From Nostoc sp. FACHB-152 (GTDB taxonomy: Bacteria > Cyanobacteriota > Cyanobacteriia > Cyanobacteriales > Nostocaceae), in contig NZ_JACJRV010000007.1 of NCBI RefSeq assembly GCF_014697475.1, forward strand, positions 1 through 64,000: a stretch of 64,000 bases of DNA. The letters run 5' to 3'. Of this stretch, positions 26,011 to 34,379 are shown one piece after another. Within the stretch, counting starts at the first letter, position 1. Each line of letters opens with the position of its first letter. Under the pieces are notes generated by a model that ran no database searches, was not told where the DNA came from, and saw only the letters and a program-made list of their open reading frames with translations. The position numbers and the translations under genes are program-made.

Positions 26011-26956
26011 TATTTCGCCTAGATGCGTCAAGATTAGCACGGGCATTCCGTCTGAGCATTTCTGGCTTAATCCGCCGCAAAGCTGATGCCGGAAATTGTC
26101 TGTCCCACTCCTCATCTGAGATTTTTGCTAATTCTACCAGCTTGGGTGCAATATTCCCAGGATAAGGTTGAAAGTCTGCCACGTCAGTTGTGCGGGCAAA
26201 TCGCTGATTCCAAGGACAAACGTCTTGGCAAATATCACAACCAGCTACCCAGCCTTGTAGGTGTGGTGCGATCACTTCTGGTATTTCCCCGCGATTCTCA
26301 ATTGTATGATATGCAATACAGCTATTGGCATCTACTACAAATGGTTGCGTGATCGCACCTGTAGGACAAGCTTCTAAACAACGTGTACAGCTACCACAAT
26401 GTTGGCTATGGGGGCGATCGCATTCTAATTCTAAATTAGTCACAACTTCCCCCAAAAATACCCAAGAGCCATACTCTCTAGTAATCACATTCCCATTTTT
26501 GGCAATCCAACCAATTCCAGCTTTTTGCGCCCAAGCTTTATCTTGCACAGGGCCAGTGTCTGCATAATATCTAGCTTTAACTCCCTCACCCAGTGATTCT
26601 AACCAGGTAGTAAGTAGTTTTAGTTTCTTGTGCATCACCTTGTGGTAATCTCGCCCCCAGCCATAGCGGGAGATTTTAGCGTATTCTTCACCTTCCGGGC
26701 GTTGATGTGGAGTGTAGTAATTAAGCGCAACACACACAAGCGATCGCGCCTCTGGCATAACTAAACGAATATCTTGCCGCTTTGGGTTATCCATCCAGTT
26801 CATGTCAGCATGATAACCCAACGCTATCCAAGCTTGCAGCCTTTCAACTTCCGTATTATCACCCTCATCTACAGCAGCAATGCCCACTTTGTGAAAGCCT
26901 AACTCCAAAGCTTTTTCTTTGACTGCATCGCTGCTGGTAACTGAACACTGATTCAT
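25985..26956 (-). CDS. queG: Epoxyqueuosine reductase QueG
   Basis: 323 residues. It performs the last step of queuosine synthesis (epoxyqueuosine to queuosine in tRNA) using cobalamin and two [4Fe-4S] clusters. The two ferredoxin-like cluster motifs are CGSCTRCLEACPTGAI and, further on, CDICQDVCPWNQ. The substrate/cobalamin region YYADTGPVQDKAWAQKAGIGWIAKNG is present. Length and motifs are normal. The HAD gene overlaps its 3' end. Confidence 0.93.
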   Translation of the reverse strand: MNQCSVTSSDAVKEKALELGFHKVGIAAVDEGDNTEVERLQAWIALGYHADMNWMDNPKRQDIRLVMPEARSLVCVALNYYTPHQRPEGEEYAKISRYGWGRDYHKVMHKKLKLLTTWLESLGEGVKARYYADTGPVQDKAWAQKAGIGWIAKNGNVITREYGSWVFLGEVVTNLELECDRPHSQHCGSCTRCLEACPTGAITQPFVVDANSCIAYHTIENRGEIPEVIAPHLQGWVAGCDICQDVCPWNQRFARTTDVADFQPYPGNIAPKLVELAKISDEEWDRQFPASALRRIKPEMLRRNARANLDASRRNNDSESNCF

Positions 26957-27328
26957 TTTTTTGAGCTAAATGCTGCCCATACTTGAGCGGTGTAACTCTA
27001 CCTTACATAGTCAATGTTGCCAGAAAACATTTTACACCTCATCCATTTGTAAATTTTATTTGCAATTTATTAAGAAATAATGCAATATCGGAAAGCGAGA
27101 CAAGGTTTAGGGAGGTTAGGATGCAAGAGTTTTGAATACATACACCCTTCCCCAAAACCTTGATTTGTCGTTGTTCGTACCAACCTCAATGAATTGCCAA
27201 AAGCTGTTTCTAGGAACAAATTCTTTCTTAAGAAGTACTTGAGCTTGGTAATTTACCTCAACAGCTGCTTTTTTTATAAATACTTTTATATTCCAATTAA
27301 TTTCAGTTAACCTGATACAGGTAATTTT
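26957..27328. other. Intergenic region upstream of the CTDH gene
   Basis: 372 bp between the divergent queG and CTDH genes, which should contain both promoters. I see no ORF, strong hairpin or known riboswitch. No cobalamin-riboswitch landmarks are visible near queG. Confidence 0.45.
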
Positions 27329-27748
27329 ATGAAAGCTGCTGAATATCTAGAAAAGATTGAGATTGAAGGAATTACAGAACCCTGCATTCTAAATTACTTC
27401 ACGACCTTAAATGCTGGAGAATTTATAGCAACAGCTGCACTGTTTGCCGAAGACGGAATAATGCGTCCACCGTTTGAGTCTGATATTGTCGGCCCAGATG
27501 CGATCGTATCCTACTTACAACAAGAAGCCCAAGGCGTTAAAGCTTACCCCAGCCAAGGAATAATCGAGAATTTAGAAAATCACCAAATCCAAGTTCAAGT
27601 GACAGGTAAAGCTCAAACTTATTGGTGTGGCGTGAATGCGATGTGGCTGTTTATCTTAAACGAACAACGACAAATTGTATACACCAGAATTAAACTCCTG
27701 GCTTCTCCTCAAGAGTTACTGGCTTTGCGTCCAGAAAATAGAGATTAG
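27329..27748 (+). CDS. OCP C-terminal-domain homologue (CTDH), carotenoid carrier
   Basis: 139 residues with the NTF2-like fold of the OCP C-terminal domain: IEGITEPCILNYFTTLNAGEF, ALFAEDGIMRPPFESDIVGPDAI, VTGKAQTYWCGVNAMWLF, ARIKLLASPQELL-like end. The tyrosine (Y23) and tryptophan (W106) that hydrogen-bond the carotenoid keto group in OCP (Y201 and W288) are both kept. C100 in YWCGVNAMW falls where a dimer-relevant cysteine occurs in Anabaena CTDH. CTDHs form dimers that take a ketocarotenoid from membranes and pass it to HCPs. The HCP gene lies at 24147-24677. Confidence 0.88.
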   Translation: MKAAEYLEKIEIEGITEPCILNYFTTLNAGEFIATAALFAEDGIMRPPFESDIVGPDAIVSYLQQEAQGVKAYPSQGIIENLENHQIQVQVTGKAQTYWCGVNAMWLFILNEQRQIVYTRIKLLASPQELLALRPENRD

Positions 27749-27899
27749 GGACTAGGGGCTAGAGGTTAGGAAATAAATCTTTTCATCTTTAGTTGTGAAA
27801 TTTCTCATGAGTAGCTAGCTTGCAAAATTTCTGAGTGAAAGTCAAAAATACTACTTTTCCCTCTCTAAATCTAGCCTCCAGCCCCTAACCTCATTTCTC

Positions 27900-28325
27900 T
27901 TATTTCATCAATTCTGGAATCGTCACTTCTAGCTTTAAACAGTTAGCACCATCAACTTGTAACTGATACTCTACCTTATCCATTAACCGATTCATAATTA
28001 GCCATCCATAGCCTCCTTCTTGTTTGTCTAGAGGGTTGGGTTCTAAGTAGGTAGACATATCATAGCCTTCGCCGTAATCCCAAACTTCTAAAGCAATATC
28101 TCGTTCTTTCAGTTCTAACCGTAGTAATACTGGCAAATTTGCCTGCTCTTTGTGGGCATGACGAACTACGTTAGAGTAGGCTTCTACCAAAGCCAATCGT
28201 AAACGGCTTGATTGACGAGTCCAATCAACAGACTCGCCTAACTGGACTTTTAAGCATCCTAACAACCAGCTTTCGACGATATTTAAATAATTTAAATCAC
28301 TTGGTACATGAAGCTCACTTTTCAT
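27900..28325 (-). CDS. RsbW-like anti-sigma serine kinase (HATPase_c_2)
   Basis: 141 residues, GHKL ATPase of the RsbW/SpoIIAB type. The N-box is LRLALVEAYSNVVRHAH, the G1 box is EVWDYGEGYD, and a G2-like box is EGGYGWLIMNRLMDKVEY. In partner-switching systems such kinases phosphorylate a STAS-domain antagonist. It begins 3 bp after the stop of the PP2C phosphatase gene, so the two are co-transcribed. No STAS-domain gene or sigma factor is next to it. Confidence 0.88.
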   Translation of the reverse strand: MKSELHVPSDLNYLNIVESWLLGCLKVQLGESVDWTRQSSRLRLALVEAYSNVVRHAHKEQANLPVLLRLELKERDIALEVWDYGEGYDMSTYLEPNPLDKQEGGYGWLIMNRLMDKVEYQLQVDGANCLKLEVTIPELMK

Positions 28326-28328
28326 TAC

Positions 28329-30002
28329 TTATATAACCTCCAATGAAAGTATAGTTTGATCATCTTCTTGAACTTGGTTATCCGCTTGGATGCGAGCTAA
28401 TAAATGATTCAGCGAAAGTGGTTGTGGCTCCATTTGTAGAAGTTGCCAAAGTCCTTGTTGATTTAACATAAAGTGGCTAACTGCCGGAACATTAGTATCA
28501 GCTTTGTTACCGTATTTTAGTATCTCATTTGATACTGTTGCTTCAGTAATCCCATCACTAGCTAGCAGTAAGGTATCACCTGAAGCTAAATGTAATCTGC
28601 CTGATTGGGCTTTCCAAGTTGGCAAAATACCTAAAGGAATACCCCGTTCTTTAAGATAGTTAGGTTGTTCAGATGAGATTGCTAGGTGTGACCAAAGTAG
28701 AGGGTAGATATGTCCAGCATTGGCATAGACTAGTTGCCTAGTACTAGGGGTATAACAAGCTAAGACAAGGGTAATGAAGCAATTATTGCTGGTTAAGTCA
28801 TTACATAAAGCATGGTTGAGATTTTGGACGATTATATGGGGTTCGGCTGGTGTTTCTTGAGATAATTCGCGGCGTAGTACAGAAATTGCACTAGCCATAA
28901 ATAAAGCCGCAGGTACACCTTTTCCAGAAACATCACCTACCGCCAACCATAAATCGCCTTTAGGATGGACAAATACTTCAAAAAAGTCGCCTCCTACCTC
29001 GCGTGCAGGATAACAGCAAGCTTGTAATCTGGCTCCTGGAATTTCAGGTAAAGTTTGACGGAGTAGATTATGTTGAATTTGGCGAGCAACTTCCAACTCG
29101 GCTCTAATTTGCTCTTGCTTTTCTTGCAGCCGTTGATAAAGTTTTGCCTGGAAAAGGGCTATGGCTGCTTGGTCAGCCACACCTGTGATTAACTGGATAT
29201 CTTCTGCTGTCCAAGGGCTATCACATCCCCATTGGTCAAGGGCAAGTACAGCCAAGAGTTGTTGTTGGTAAGTAAGCGGTACAACTAAATGATTACAAGA
29301 GTTGCCTTCAAAGGTATCTTGACTAAGTTGGTAATCACGAGTTTCCAGAACCTTATCGAAAAGGCTTTTGTCAAACGCACAATTTACCAAAGAGGATTTT
29401 GAAGATTGGTATGAAAATTTATCATTTGTCAAGCGATCGCCTTCTACTGGGATCAATAGACAACAAGTAGCATCAAATGTTTGTCCAATAGTGGCGACAA
29501 TTTTCTGCAACATATTGCCATAATCTAGGGACTCCCGAATGGCTGTTGTCACCTCATTAAATAAAGATTCTCGCCTTAAAGAACGACGTAACTCTTGGGT
29601 GCGTTTCTTGACTAGGCGATATGTTTCGGTAGCTTGTTCTACTAATACTTTTAGCCGTTCCGGATTCCAAGGTTTGGTGATGTATTTGAAAACTTGACCA
29701 GAGTTAATCGCATCTACCAAATCCTCAACATCAGTAAAACCAGTCAGTAAAATCCTGATTGTATCGGGAAAGCGTTCTACCGTATGACTGAGAAATTCAG
29801 TCCCATTCATTTCCGGCATTCTTTGATCTGAGATGATCACGGCCATCTCACCTTCTGTCTCTAATATTTCCAACGCACTTAGGGCATGATTTGCTTTAAA
29901 TACTTGAAAATCTCGCCTAAAAGTGCGGTAGAGTAAATCTAAGTTATCTAGCTCATCATCAACAATCATGAGCTTCAGCTTTTCTACCTCTATTTCAGTC
30001 AT
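28329..30002 (-). CDS. Response regulator with GAF and PP2C (SpoIIE/RsbU-type) phosphatase domain
   Basis: 557 residues. Receiver domain 10-125 with DD at 15-16 and phospho-Asp D59 (IISDQRMPEMNG). A short coil follows, then a GAF domain (about 160-300) that may bind a ligand or sense redox or light. A coiled linker (EQIRAELEVARQIQHNLL) leads to a PP2C-type domain with EVGGDFFEV, GDVSGKGVPAALFMA, YANAGHIYPLL and LLLASDGITEA. It dephosphorylates a serine of a STAS protein, acting against the kinase encoded right behind it. Receiver phosphorylation should gate the activity. Confidence 0.93.
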   Translation of the reverse strand: MTEIEVEKLKLMIVDDELDNLDLLYRTFRRDFQVFKANHALSALEILETEGEMAVIISDQRMPEMNGTEFLSHTVERFPDTIRILLTGFTDVEDLVDAINSGQVFKYITKPWNPERLKVLVEQATETYRLVKKRTQELRRSLRRESLFNEVTTAIRESLDYGNMLQKIVATIGQTFDATCCLLIPVEGDRLTNDKFSYQSSKSSLVNCAFDKSLFDKVLETRDYQLSQDTFEGNSCNHLVVPLTYQQQLLAVLALDQWGCDSPWTAEDIQLITGVADQAAIALFQAKLYQRLQEKQEQIRAELEVARQIQHNLLRQTLPEIPGARLQACCYPAREVGGDFFEVFVHPKGDLWLAVGDVSGKGVPAALFMASAISVLRRELSQETPAEPHIIVQNLNHALCNDLTSNNCFITLVLACYTPSTRQLVYANAGHIYPLLWSHLAISSEQPNYLKERGIPLGILPTWKAQSGRLHLASGDTLLLASDGITEATVSNEILKYGNKADTNVPAVSHFMLNQQGLWQLLQMEPQPLSLNHLLARIQADNQVQEDDQTILSLEVI

Positions 30003-30189
30003 ACTTGACTTTTATTTCCAATACTTGTGTTGCGGGATAATGCAATTTTTATCCCGCCTAATTACAACCTACAAACAACTAAAAAGCCAGCCTTAATTAT
30101 AGAATTTACCCACTTTGAACGTATAAATTTACTCAATGTAAGGTAATTATTAAAAACCAATTTCAGGGTGTAATCACCCTGAAACCTAT

Positions 30190-30906
30190 TTATCCGACCA
30201 AGCCAGAACGCAAAGCACGTACTGCTGCTTGAGTGCGGTCATCAGCGCATAGCTTGTTTAAAATATTGCGGACGTGAGTTTTGACAGTTCCAACAGTAAT
30301 ATATAGTCGTTCGGCAATAACAGCATTGCTACAACCTTCGACAATCAACTGTAACACTTCTAACTCTCTTTCTGTCAGGGTATAAGGGTCAATTACCTCC
30401 TCATTTTCCCCAATGTCTTGGCTTTGGGGAGTATTTTTATTATCTGGAGAAATCGTTTCCTGTTTAGGTGAATTCTGTTGTGCCTGTTGTAACACAATTC
30501 TGGCGATCGCAGGATCAATCCAAGCGTTGCCATTGTAAGTGACTCTTACGGCTTCTAGCAAATTATCAAACTTAATATCCTTCATACAGTAAGAATCAGC
30601 CCCGGCAGCAAAGGCTGCTAATACTGCTTCTTTATTATCTCGAAGTGTTAAAATCAACACTCTGGTTACATCTTCACCAGTGGCAATAGCTTTAATTTCT
30701 CGTGTTAGGGCAATACCATCTTTATCTGGTAAACCAATATCAACGATCGCAATGTCTGGTTGTACTGTTTTTAACAACTTTATGCCATCCGCAGCATTGG
30801 CAGCTTCTCCTAGCACTTCAATCTCTTCTTTCTGCTGTAGTGCTGTCCGAATACCGACACGGGTGAGATCATGATCTTCAATTAAAACAATACGGATTTT
30901 ATTCAT
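30190..30906 (-). CDS. NarL/FixJ-family response regulator
   Basis: 238 residues from ATG 30906; a TTG two codons upstream is less likely. The receiver has the acid pocket EDHD, phospho-Asp D56 in IVDIGLPDKDG and the conserved K in YCMKDI. A ~35-residue Gln/Asn/Glu-rich linker (QQAQQNSPKQETIS...) joins a LuxR-type helix-turn-helix (LTERELEVLQLIVEGCSNAVIAERLYITVGTVKTHVRNIL). It resembles the Rre1/Ycf29 line of cyanobacterial regulators, but I could not confirm that. It lies 187 bp upstream of the phosphatase gene and may belong to the same regulatory unit. Confidence 0.88.
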   Translation of the reverse strand: MNKIRIVLIEDHDLTRVGIRTALQQKEEIEVLGEAANAADGIKLLKTVQPDIAIVDIGLPDKDGIALTREIKAIATGEDVTRVLILTLRDNKEAVLAAFAAGADSYCMKDIKFDNLLEAVRVTYNGNAWIDPAIARIVLQQAQQNSPKQETISPDNKNTPQSQDIGENEEVIDPYTLTERELEVLQLIVEGCSNAVIAERLYITVGTVKTHVRNILNKLCADDRTQAAVRALRSGLVG

Positions 30907-31044
30907 TGTCAACTTCTGCGCGCTACACTAACTGAACTGTCAAACCAAGCTAATTAAAAAATCTTCATAGATATAGTTAAAAAACATTTATAAAAATAAA
31001 TATATTTATAATATATCTATATAAATGTATTACCTAAGTAAGCC

Positions 31045-31290
31045 TATTGTTGATAACGCTGCCTTCTGGGTAGACCCACCTGGGATTGTCAAGACAGCCC
31101 GGCTTTATCTTAGATACAAGCACTGAACCTCAACGAATTTGATGACGTTTTCTATTTTGACAGGTGAGCAAACTCAAATTTTAGGATGATATTAGCTACC
31201 TCCAATGGTGGCGGAGAAATGCTGTACCTTGTAGGAGACATTTAAAGTCAAGTTAGTCTGAGGTTAGTGAAAAGCCAACCTACTTTTTTA
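31045..31290 (+). ncRNA. Candidate structured non-coding RNA
   Basis: The 719-bp gap between the minus-strand regulator (start 30906) and wecG (31626) contains strong RNA structure. A GC-rich hairpin at 31080-31102 pairs CTGGG-A-TTGT with ACAG-CCCGG around CAAG. A terminator-like hairpin at 31261-31281 (AGGTT/AACCT, one mismatch, one more G-C pair) is followed by ACTTTTTTA. That terminator lies 335 bp before wecG and points away from no annotated plus-strand gene, so it implies a short plus-strand transcript. The 5' end is a guess. I could not match it to a known family; tmRNA, SRP RNA and RNase P landmarks are absent. Confidence 0.4.
31261..31290 (+). terminator. Rho-independent terminator-like hairpin
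   Basis: Stem AGGTT (31261-31265) with AACCT (31277-31281), an internal G-C pair across one mismatch, then ACTTTTTTA. No plus-strand CDS ends here, which supports a small RNA upstream. Confidence 0.55.
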
Positions 31291-31625
31291 TGAGTATACT
31301 GGTTGAATTACAACAGAATTATATTTGTTAAATACTCAATGTAATCAAAACGATGCGATCGCTTGTAGAAATTGCGTTCGCATAGTTAGCGGTGCAACAT
31401 TAGAGATAAATAATAGGTCTTTTTATAAGAAAAAGTTATTGTAATAAAAACTGGTATCCTGTCTTACTTTAATTGCTCACATCCTCTCAAAGAAATAACT
31501 AGCAGGCTTTTAAACCAAAATTTTGTTAACTATGACTTGCTTAAAATTCTCCAGGCGACTTATTAAAAAATTTGATAAACTATCGTTCTAGACAATTTGG
31601 TGTGAGGCTAATCATAGAGTAGGCT

Positions 31626-32378
31626 ATGTCTAAACCGCCTAAAGTATTTTCCGTACTAGGAATGCCCGTCCATGTCATGAGTAACTATCCAGGCTGGTTG
31701 CTAGAATGCCTGCAACACAGCAGAGGCACTCATGTGGTAACACTGAATGCAGAAATGACCATGCAGGCAGAACGAAACAACGCTTTAGCAAAAGTAATTC
31801 GCGATGCGGAGTTAGTAATTCCCGATGGTGCGGGAGTAGTTCTTTATTTGCAATGGCTTTTTTGGCAAAAAGTTCAACGCTGTCCAGGGATTGAACTAGC
31901 AGAGACATTGCTGCAAGAAGTGGGACAGAAGCAAAAAGATAAAAAAGTATTTTTTTACGGTGGCGCACCAACAATAGCAGCAAAAGCAGCAGAGTATTGG
32001 CAGCAGCAAGTTCCAGATTTAAATATAGTAGGTACCCATTCTGGCTATCATTCACCAGAAGAAGAAGAACAATTACGCCAAACCCTTGTACAATTACAGC
32101 CTCAAGTAATATTTGTAGGTTTGGGAGTACCACGTCAAGAATTATGGATTGCCCAAAACCGTCATTTATGCCCTCAAGCAATTTGGATTGGTGTTGGCGG
32201 CAGTTTTGATATTTGGTCAGGTACAAAAACCCGCGCTCCCGCTTGGTTGGGTAATAATCATTTGGAATGGCTGTATCGCTTGTATCAAGAACCTTGGCGT
32301 TGGCGACGGATGTTAGCTTTACCAGAGTTTGCACTGAAAGCCTTTGTTTATCGGTTAACTGCGAAAGGTGCAATATAG
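31626..32378 (+). CDS. WecG/TagA/CpsF-family glycosyltransferase
   Basis: 250 residues. The family transfers N-acetylmannosamine(uronate)-type sugars to lipid-linked glycans for envelope polysaccharide. Typical stretches: VVTLNAEMTMQAERNNALAKVI, ELVIPDGAGVVLYLQ, VFFYGGAPTIAAKAA, PQVIFVGLGVPRQELWI, IWIGVGGSFDIWSGTKTRAPAWL and the membrane-binding end LEWLYRLYQEPWRWRRM. Length is normal. The last base of its stop codon is the first base of a 10-bp direct repeat that borders a small mobile element. Confidence 0.92.
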   Translation: MSKPPKVFSVLGMPVHVMSNYPGWLLECLQHSRGTHVVTLNAEMTMQAERNNALAKVIRDAELVIPDGAGVVLYLQWLFWQKVQRCPGIELAETLLQEVGQKQKDKKVFFYGGAPTIAAKAAEYWQQQVPDLNIVGTHSGYHSPEEEEQLRQTLVQLQPQVIFVGLGVPRQELWIAQNRHLCPQAIWIGVGGSFDIWSGTKTRAPAWLGNNHLEWLYRLYQEPWRWRRMLALPEFALKAFVYRLTAKGAI

Positions 32379-32387
32379 GGAACAGGC

Positions 32388-32511
32388 CAATACTATTCGG
32401 TTAAGCATTTTTAACTTGTAATCTGGTTTTGGGAAAAGGTTAAAGGGGAAGGGTTAAAGGTTTTCTTCTACTTTTTCCCCTTCCCCTTTCCCCATTAACC
32501 GAAAGGTATTG
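32388..32511. mobile_element. MITE-like element with 17-bp inverted ends and 10-bp direct repeats
   Basis: Ends CAATACTATTCGGTTAA (32388-32404) and TTAACCGAAAGGTATTG (32495-32511) are inverted copies with 15 of 17 matches. GGGAACAGGC flanks both sides (32378-32387 and 32512-32521), as a target duplication would. The interior has purine- and pyrimidine-rich tracts that pair with each other (GGGGAAGGGTTAAAGG against CCCCTTCCCCTTT). There is no coding capacity. Confidence 0.65.
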
Positions 32512-32704
32512 GGGAACAGGCAACAGTGAAGAAGTTCCTATTCCCTTTTTTTATCGTGGTAAGTACTGAAAACTTCAAAAATTCTTAATTTTTGCTCTTG
32601 AACTTGAGATTCCTAGGCGATGCCTGGGAATCCTTATTTTTAAGGGAATCTTAAATTGAAATTTTTAAGGTGTTTAGCTCTCATCAAGTTTATATATTCT
32701 TCCC

Positions 32705-33454
32705 ATGAGAACCGTGGTAAAAACTCCAGTTAAAACGGATACAACTTTTGCAGCAAAGGATACGACATCTCAACAGCAAAGTAATAGTAATAATCCAATC
32801 GTACAATTGCGTTCTGTCACAAAAACCTATGACAACGGTTGTCATGGTTTATTAGATGTAAGTTTAGAAGTTAAACAGAAAGAATTTTTGTTTATCACCG
32901 GGCCAAGCGGTTCTGGGAAATCAACCCTTTTAAAACTTTTATACGGTGAAGAGTTTCCTACCCAAGGTGAAGTCATTGTCTATGACTGTAATGTTACAGC
33001 TTTGAAAGGCGATCGCTTGTCACTGTTGCGGCGGCGTATTGGAGTTGTGTTTCAAGATTACAAACTTATCCCGCAAAGAACTGTCGCGGAAAATGTGACA
33101 TTTGTCCTCCAAGCCCAAGGTTACACTCGCAAAGAAATTCAAAGGCGTTTAGAACCAACTTTGAAACTAGTAGGTTTGTTGTCTAAAGCTGACTGTTTTC
33201 CTGATCAGCTTTCGGGAGGAGAACAACAACGGGTGAGCGTTGCCAGAGCGATAGTTGGAACGCCACCACTGATTTTAGCTGATGAACCCACAGGAAACCT
33301 TGACCCCGATAATTCCTGGCAAGTGATCCAAATTCTCCAAAAGTTAAACTCTTTTGGCGCAACCGTGATTGTTACTACTCATGATGAACAACTGGTGCGT
33401 CGATGTAATCATCCTGTGGTGCAAGTCCGCAATGGCAGACTTTATCGGAAATAA
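32705..33454 (+). CDS. ftsE: FtsE-like cell-division ABC ATPase
   Basis: 249 residues; the first ~30 are a polar extension (KTDTTFAAKDTTSQQQSNSN). Then a compact ABC domain: Walker [11 protein letters not shown]-loop VVFQDYKLIPQ, signature LSGGEQQRVSVARA, Walker B LILADEPTGNLD and H-loop VTTHDEQ. VVFQDYKLIPQRTVAENV is typical of FtsE, which with FtsX links the divisome to peptidoglycan hydrolases. ftsX does not follow here; the next gene lies on the other strand. A MITE-like element lies about 190 bp upstream. Confidence 0.85.
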   Translation: MRTVVKTPVKTDTTFAAKDTTSQQQSNSNNPIVQLRSVTKTYDNGCHGLLDVSLEVKQKEFLFITGPSGSGKSTLLKLLYGEEFPTQGEVIVYDCNVTALKGDRLSLLRRRIGVVFQDYKLIPQRTVAENVTFVLQAQGYTRKEIQRRLEPTLKLVGLLSKADCFPDQLSGGEQQRVSVARAIVGTPPLILADEPTGNLDPDNSWQVIQILQKLNSFGATVIVTTHDEQLVRRCNHPVVQVRNGRLYRK

Positions 33455-33485
33455 GTATAAAGTAGGACATTGCCCCAGAGTTTGG

Positions 33486-34265
33486 TTAATAGTTCAAAAC
33501 TTGAGATTTTTGGGTTTGAATTTTTAACTTGGCTGGTTTTAGGGGAGTAGCTGTGCTGGATGAGCGATTCTGTAGCCGATCTAAGATTTGTAAACTTTCA
33601 AATGCTGCGTCTCGAATTATCGCTTCTTCCTCTTTTGTGAGCAGAAGTTGTAAGCATTGGATACCTTCTTGCTGTAGTCCAGGATTAACTGGCTGACGAG
33701 AAATAAATTTAGTCAATTGACGCACAGCAATCAAACGTTTCAATGGATCTTGTTCGGTTAAATTGAGTAATAACTTCTCAAACAAGTCTGCTTCTTGATT
33801 GGTGTAACGGCTGACAATTTGCCACAGCAGCAAAACTAAAGTTAATAGCGTTCCCAAACCTTGCACAATTGCAGCAGTTGCAATCCAAGGGCTGTGAGAG
33901 TCAACCCAGATGGCAGCTGCCATATAAGTGCTAACAGTAGCAATACCACCACTACTAACAGCTAAGACTAACTGACGATTAGGGCCATTGAGAAATTTTT
34001 GGATTTCTGACCAACGCAATTGCCAGTTCCACGGCTGTAATGTGTAAGTGAATAGCATGACCCCTATCCCAACTACAAGGGACAAAAGCAGTTTCCAGTT
34101 CCAAAACAGCATAGCAATGACTACTGCCACAAGGCTCAGAACGCTGCCTGGCCCGGAAAAAGGCTTGAAATTTTGCTGCTTTGGACTTCCAACATTAAAA
34201 GCAGGAAGCGACCAGTTAGGGATCTGGTTAATTAGTTGCTGCAAAGAATACGAAGCCTTTGCCAC
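33486..34265 (-). CDS. Conserved cyanobacterial membrane protein with armadillo-like C-terminus
   Basis: 259 residues, GTG start. Hydrophobic spans at about 40-56 and 58-74 (a hairpin), then ~100-118 and ~125-150, so probably four helices. The soluble C-terminal part (~160-240) is helical and HEAT/armadillo-like (DPLKRLIAVRQLTKFI; EGIQCLQLLLTKEEEAIIRDAAFESLQIL), suited to protein contacts. It is convergent with ftsE. I know similar proteins only as hypothetical cyanobacterial ones. Confidence 0.65.
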   Translation of the reverse strand: MAKASYSLQQLINQIPNWSLPAFNVGSPKQQNFKPFSGPGSVLSLVAVVIAMLFWNWKLLLSLVVGIGVMLFTYTLQPWNWQLRWSEIQKFLNGPNRQLVLAVSSGGIATVSTYMAAAIWVDSHSPWIATAAIVQGLGTLLTLVLLLWQIVSRYTNQEADLFEKLLLNLTEQDPLKRLIAVRQLTKFISRQPVNPGLQQEGIQCLQLLLTKEEEAIIRDAAFESLQILDRLQNRSSSTATPLKPAKLKIQTQKSQVLNY

Positions 34266-34334
34266 GGTTTTTACCTAATTGTTGACGAGATTTTCTAATA
34301 TATAACTTTTACCAGGGTTTAAGCACAGGTTGAC

Positions 34335-34365
34335 AACTCCCCACCGGAGAACGGCAGGGATTCTT
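34335..34365 (-). repeat. Solitary hairpin resembling an IS200/IS605 right end
   Basis: On the minus strand the sequence reads GAATCCCTGCCG, TTCTC, CGGTGGGGAGTTGTC. The RNA stem CCCUGCCG/CGGUGGGG is fully paired with two G-U wobbles; the plus-strand version has two C-A mismatches instead, so the structure belongs to the minus strand. Hairpins of the form GAATCCC...GGGGAGT-GTCAA mark right ends of cyanobacterial IS200/IS605 (TnpB) elements. No TnpB gene is here, so it would be a relic. Confidence 0.4.
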
Positions 34366-34379
34366 CCTTCATCCAACAA

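Noticed and set aside
26957-27328. Cobalamin riboswitch upstream of queG
   Set aside because: The gap lacks the conserved B12-box sequence and a plausible core.
31045-31290. Assignment of the RNA candidate as 6S, tmRNA or RNase P RNA
   Set aside because: None of the conserved blocks of tmRNA or RNase P RNA is visible, and I cannot verify 6S structure by eye.
31675-32373. 232-codon minus-strand ORF opposite wecG
   Set aside because: It is Leu-rich without domain features, and wecG on the plus strand has full family motifs.
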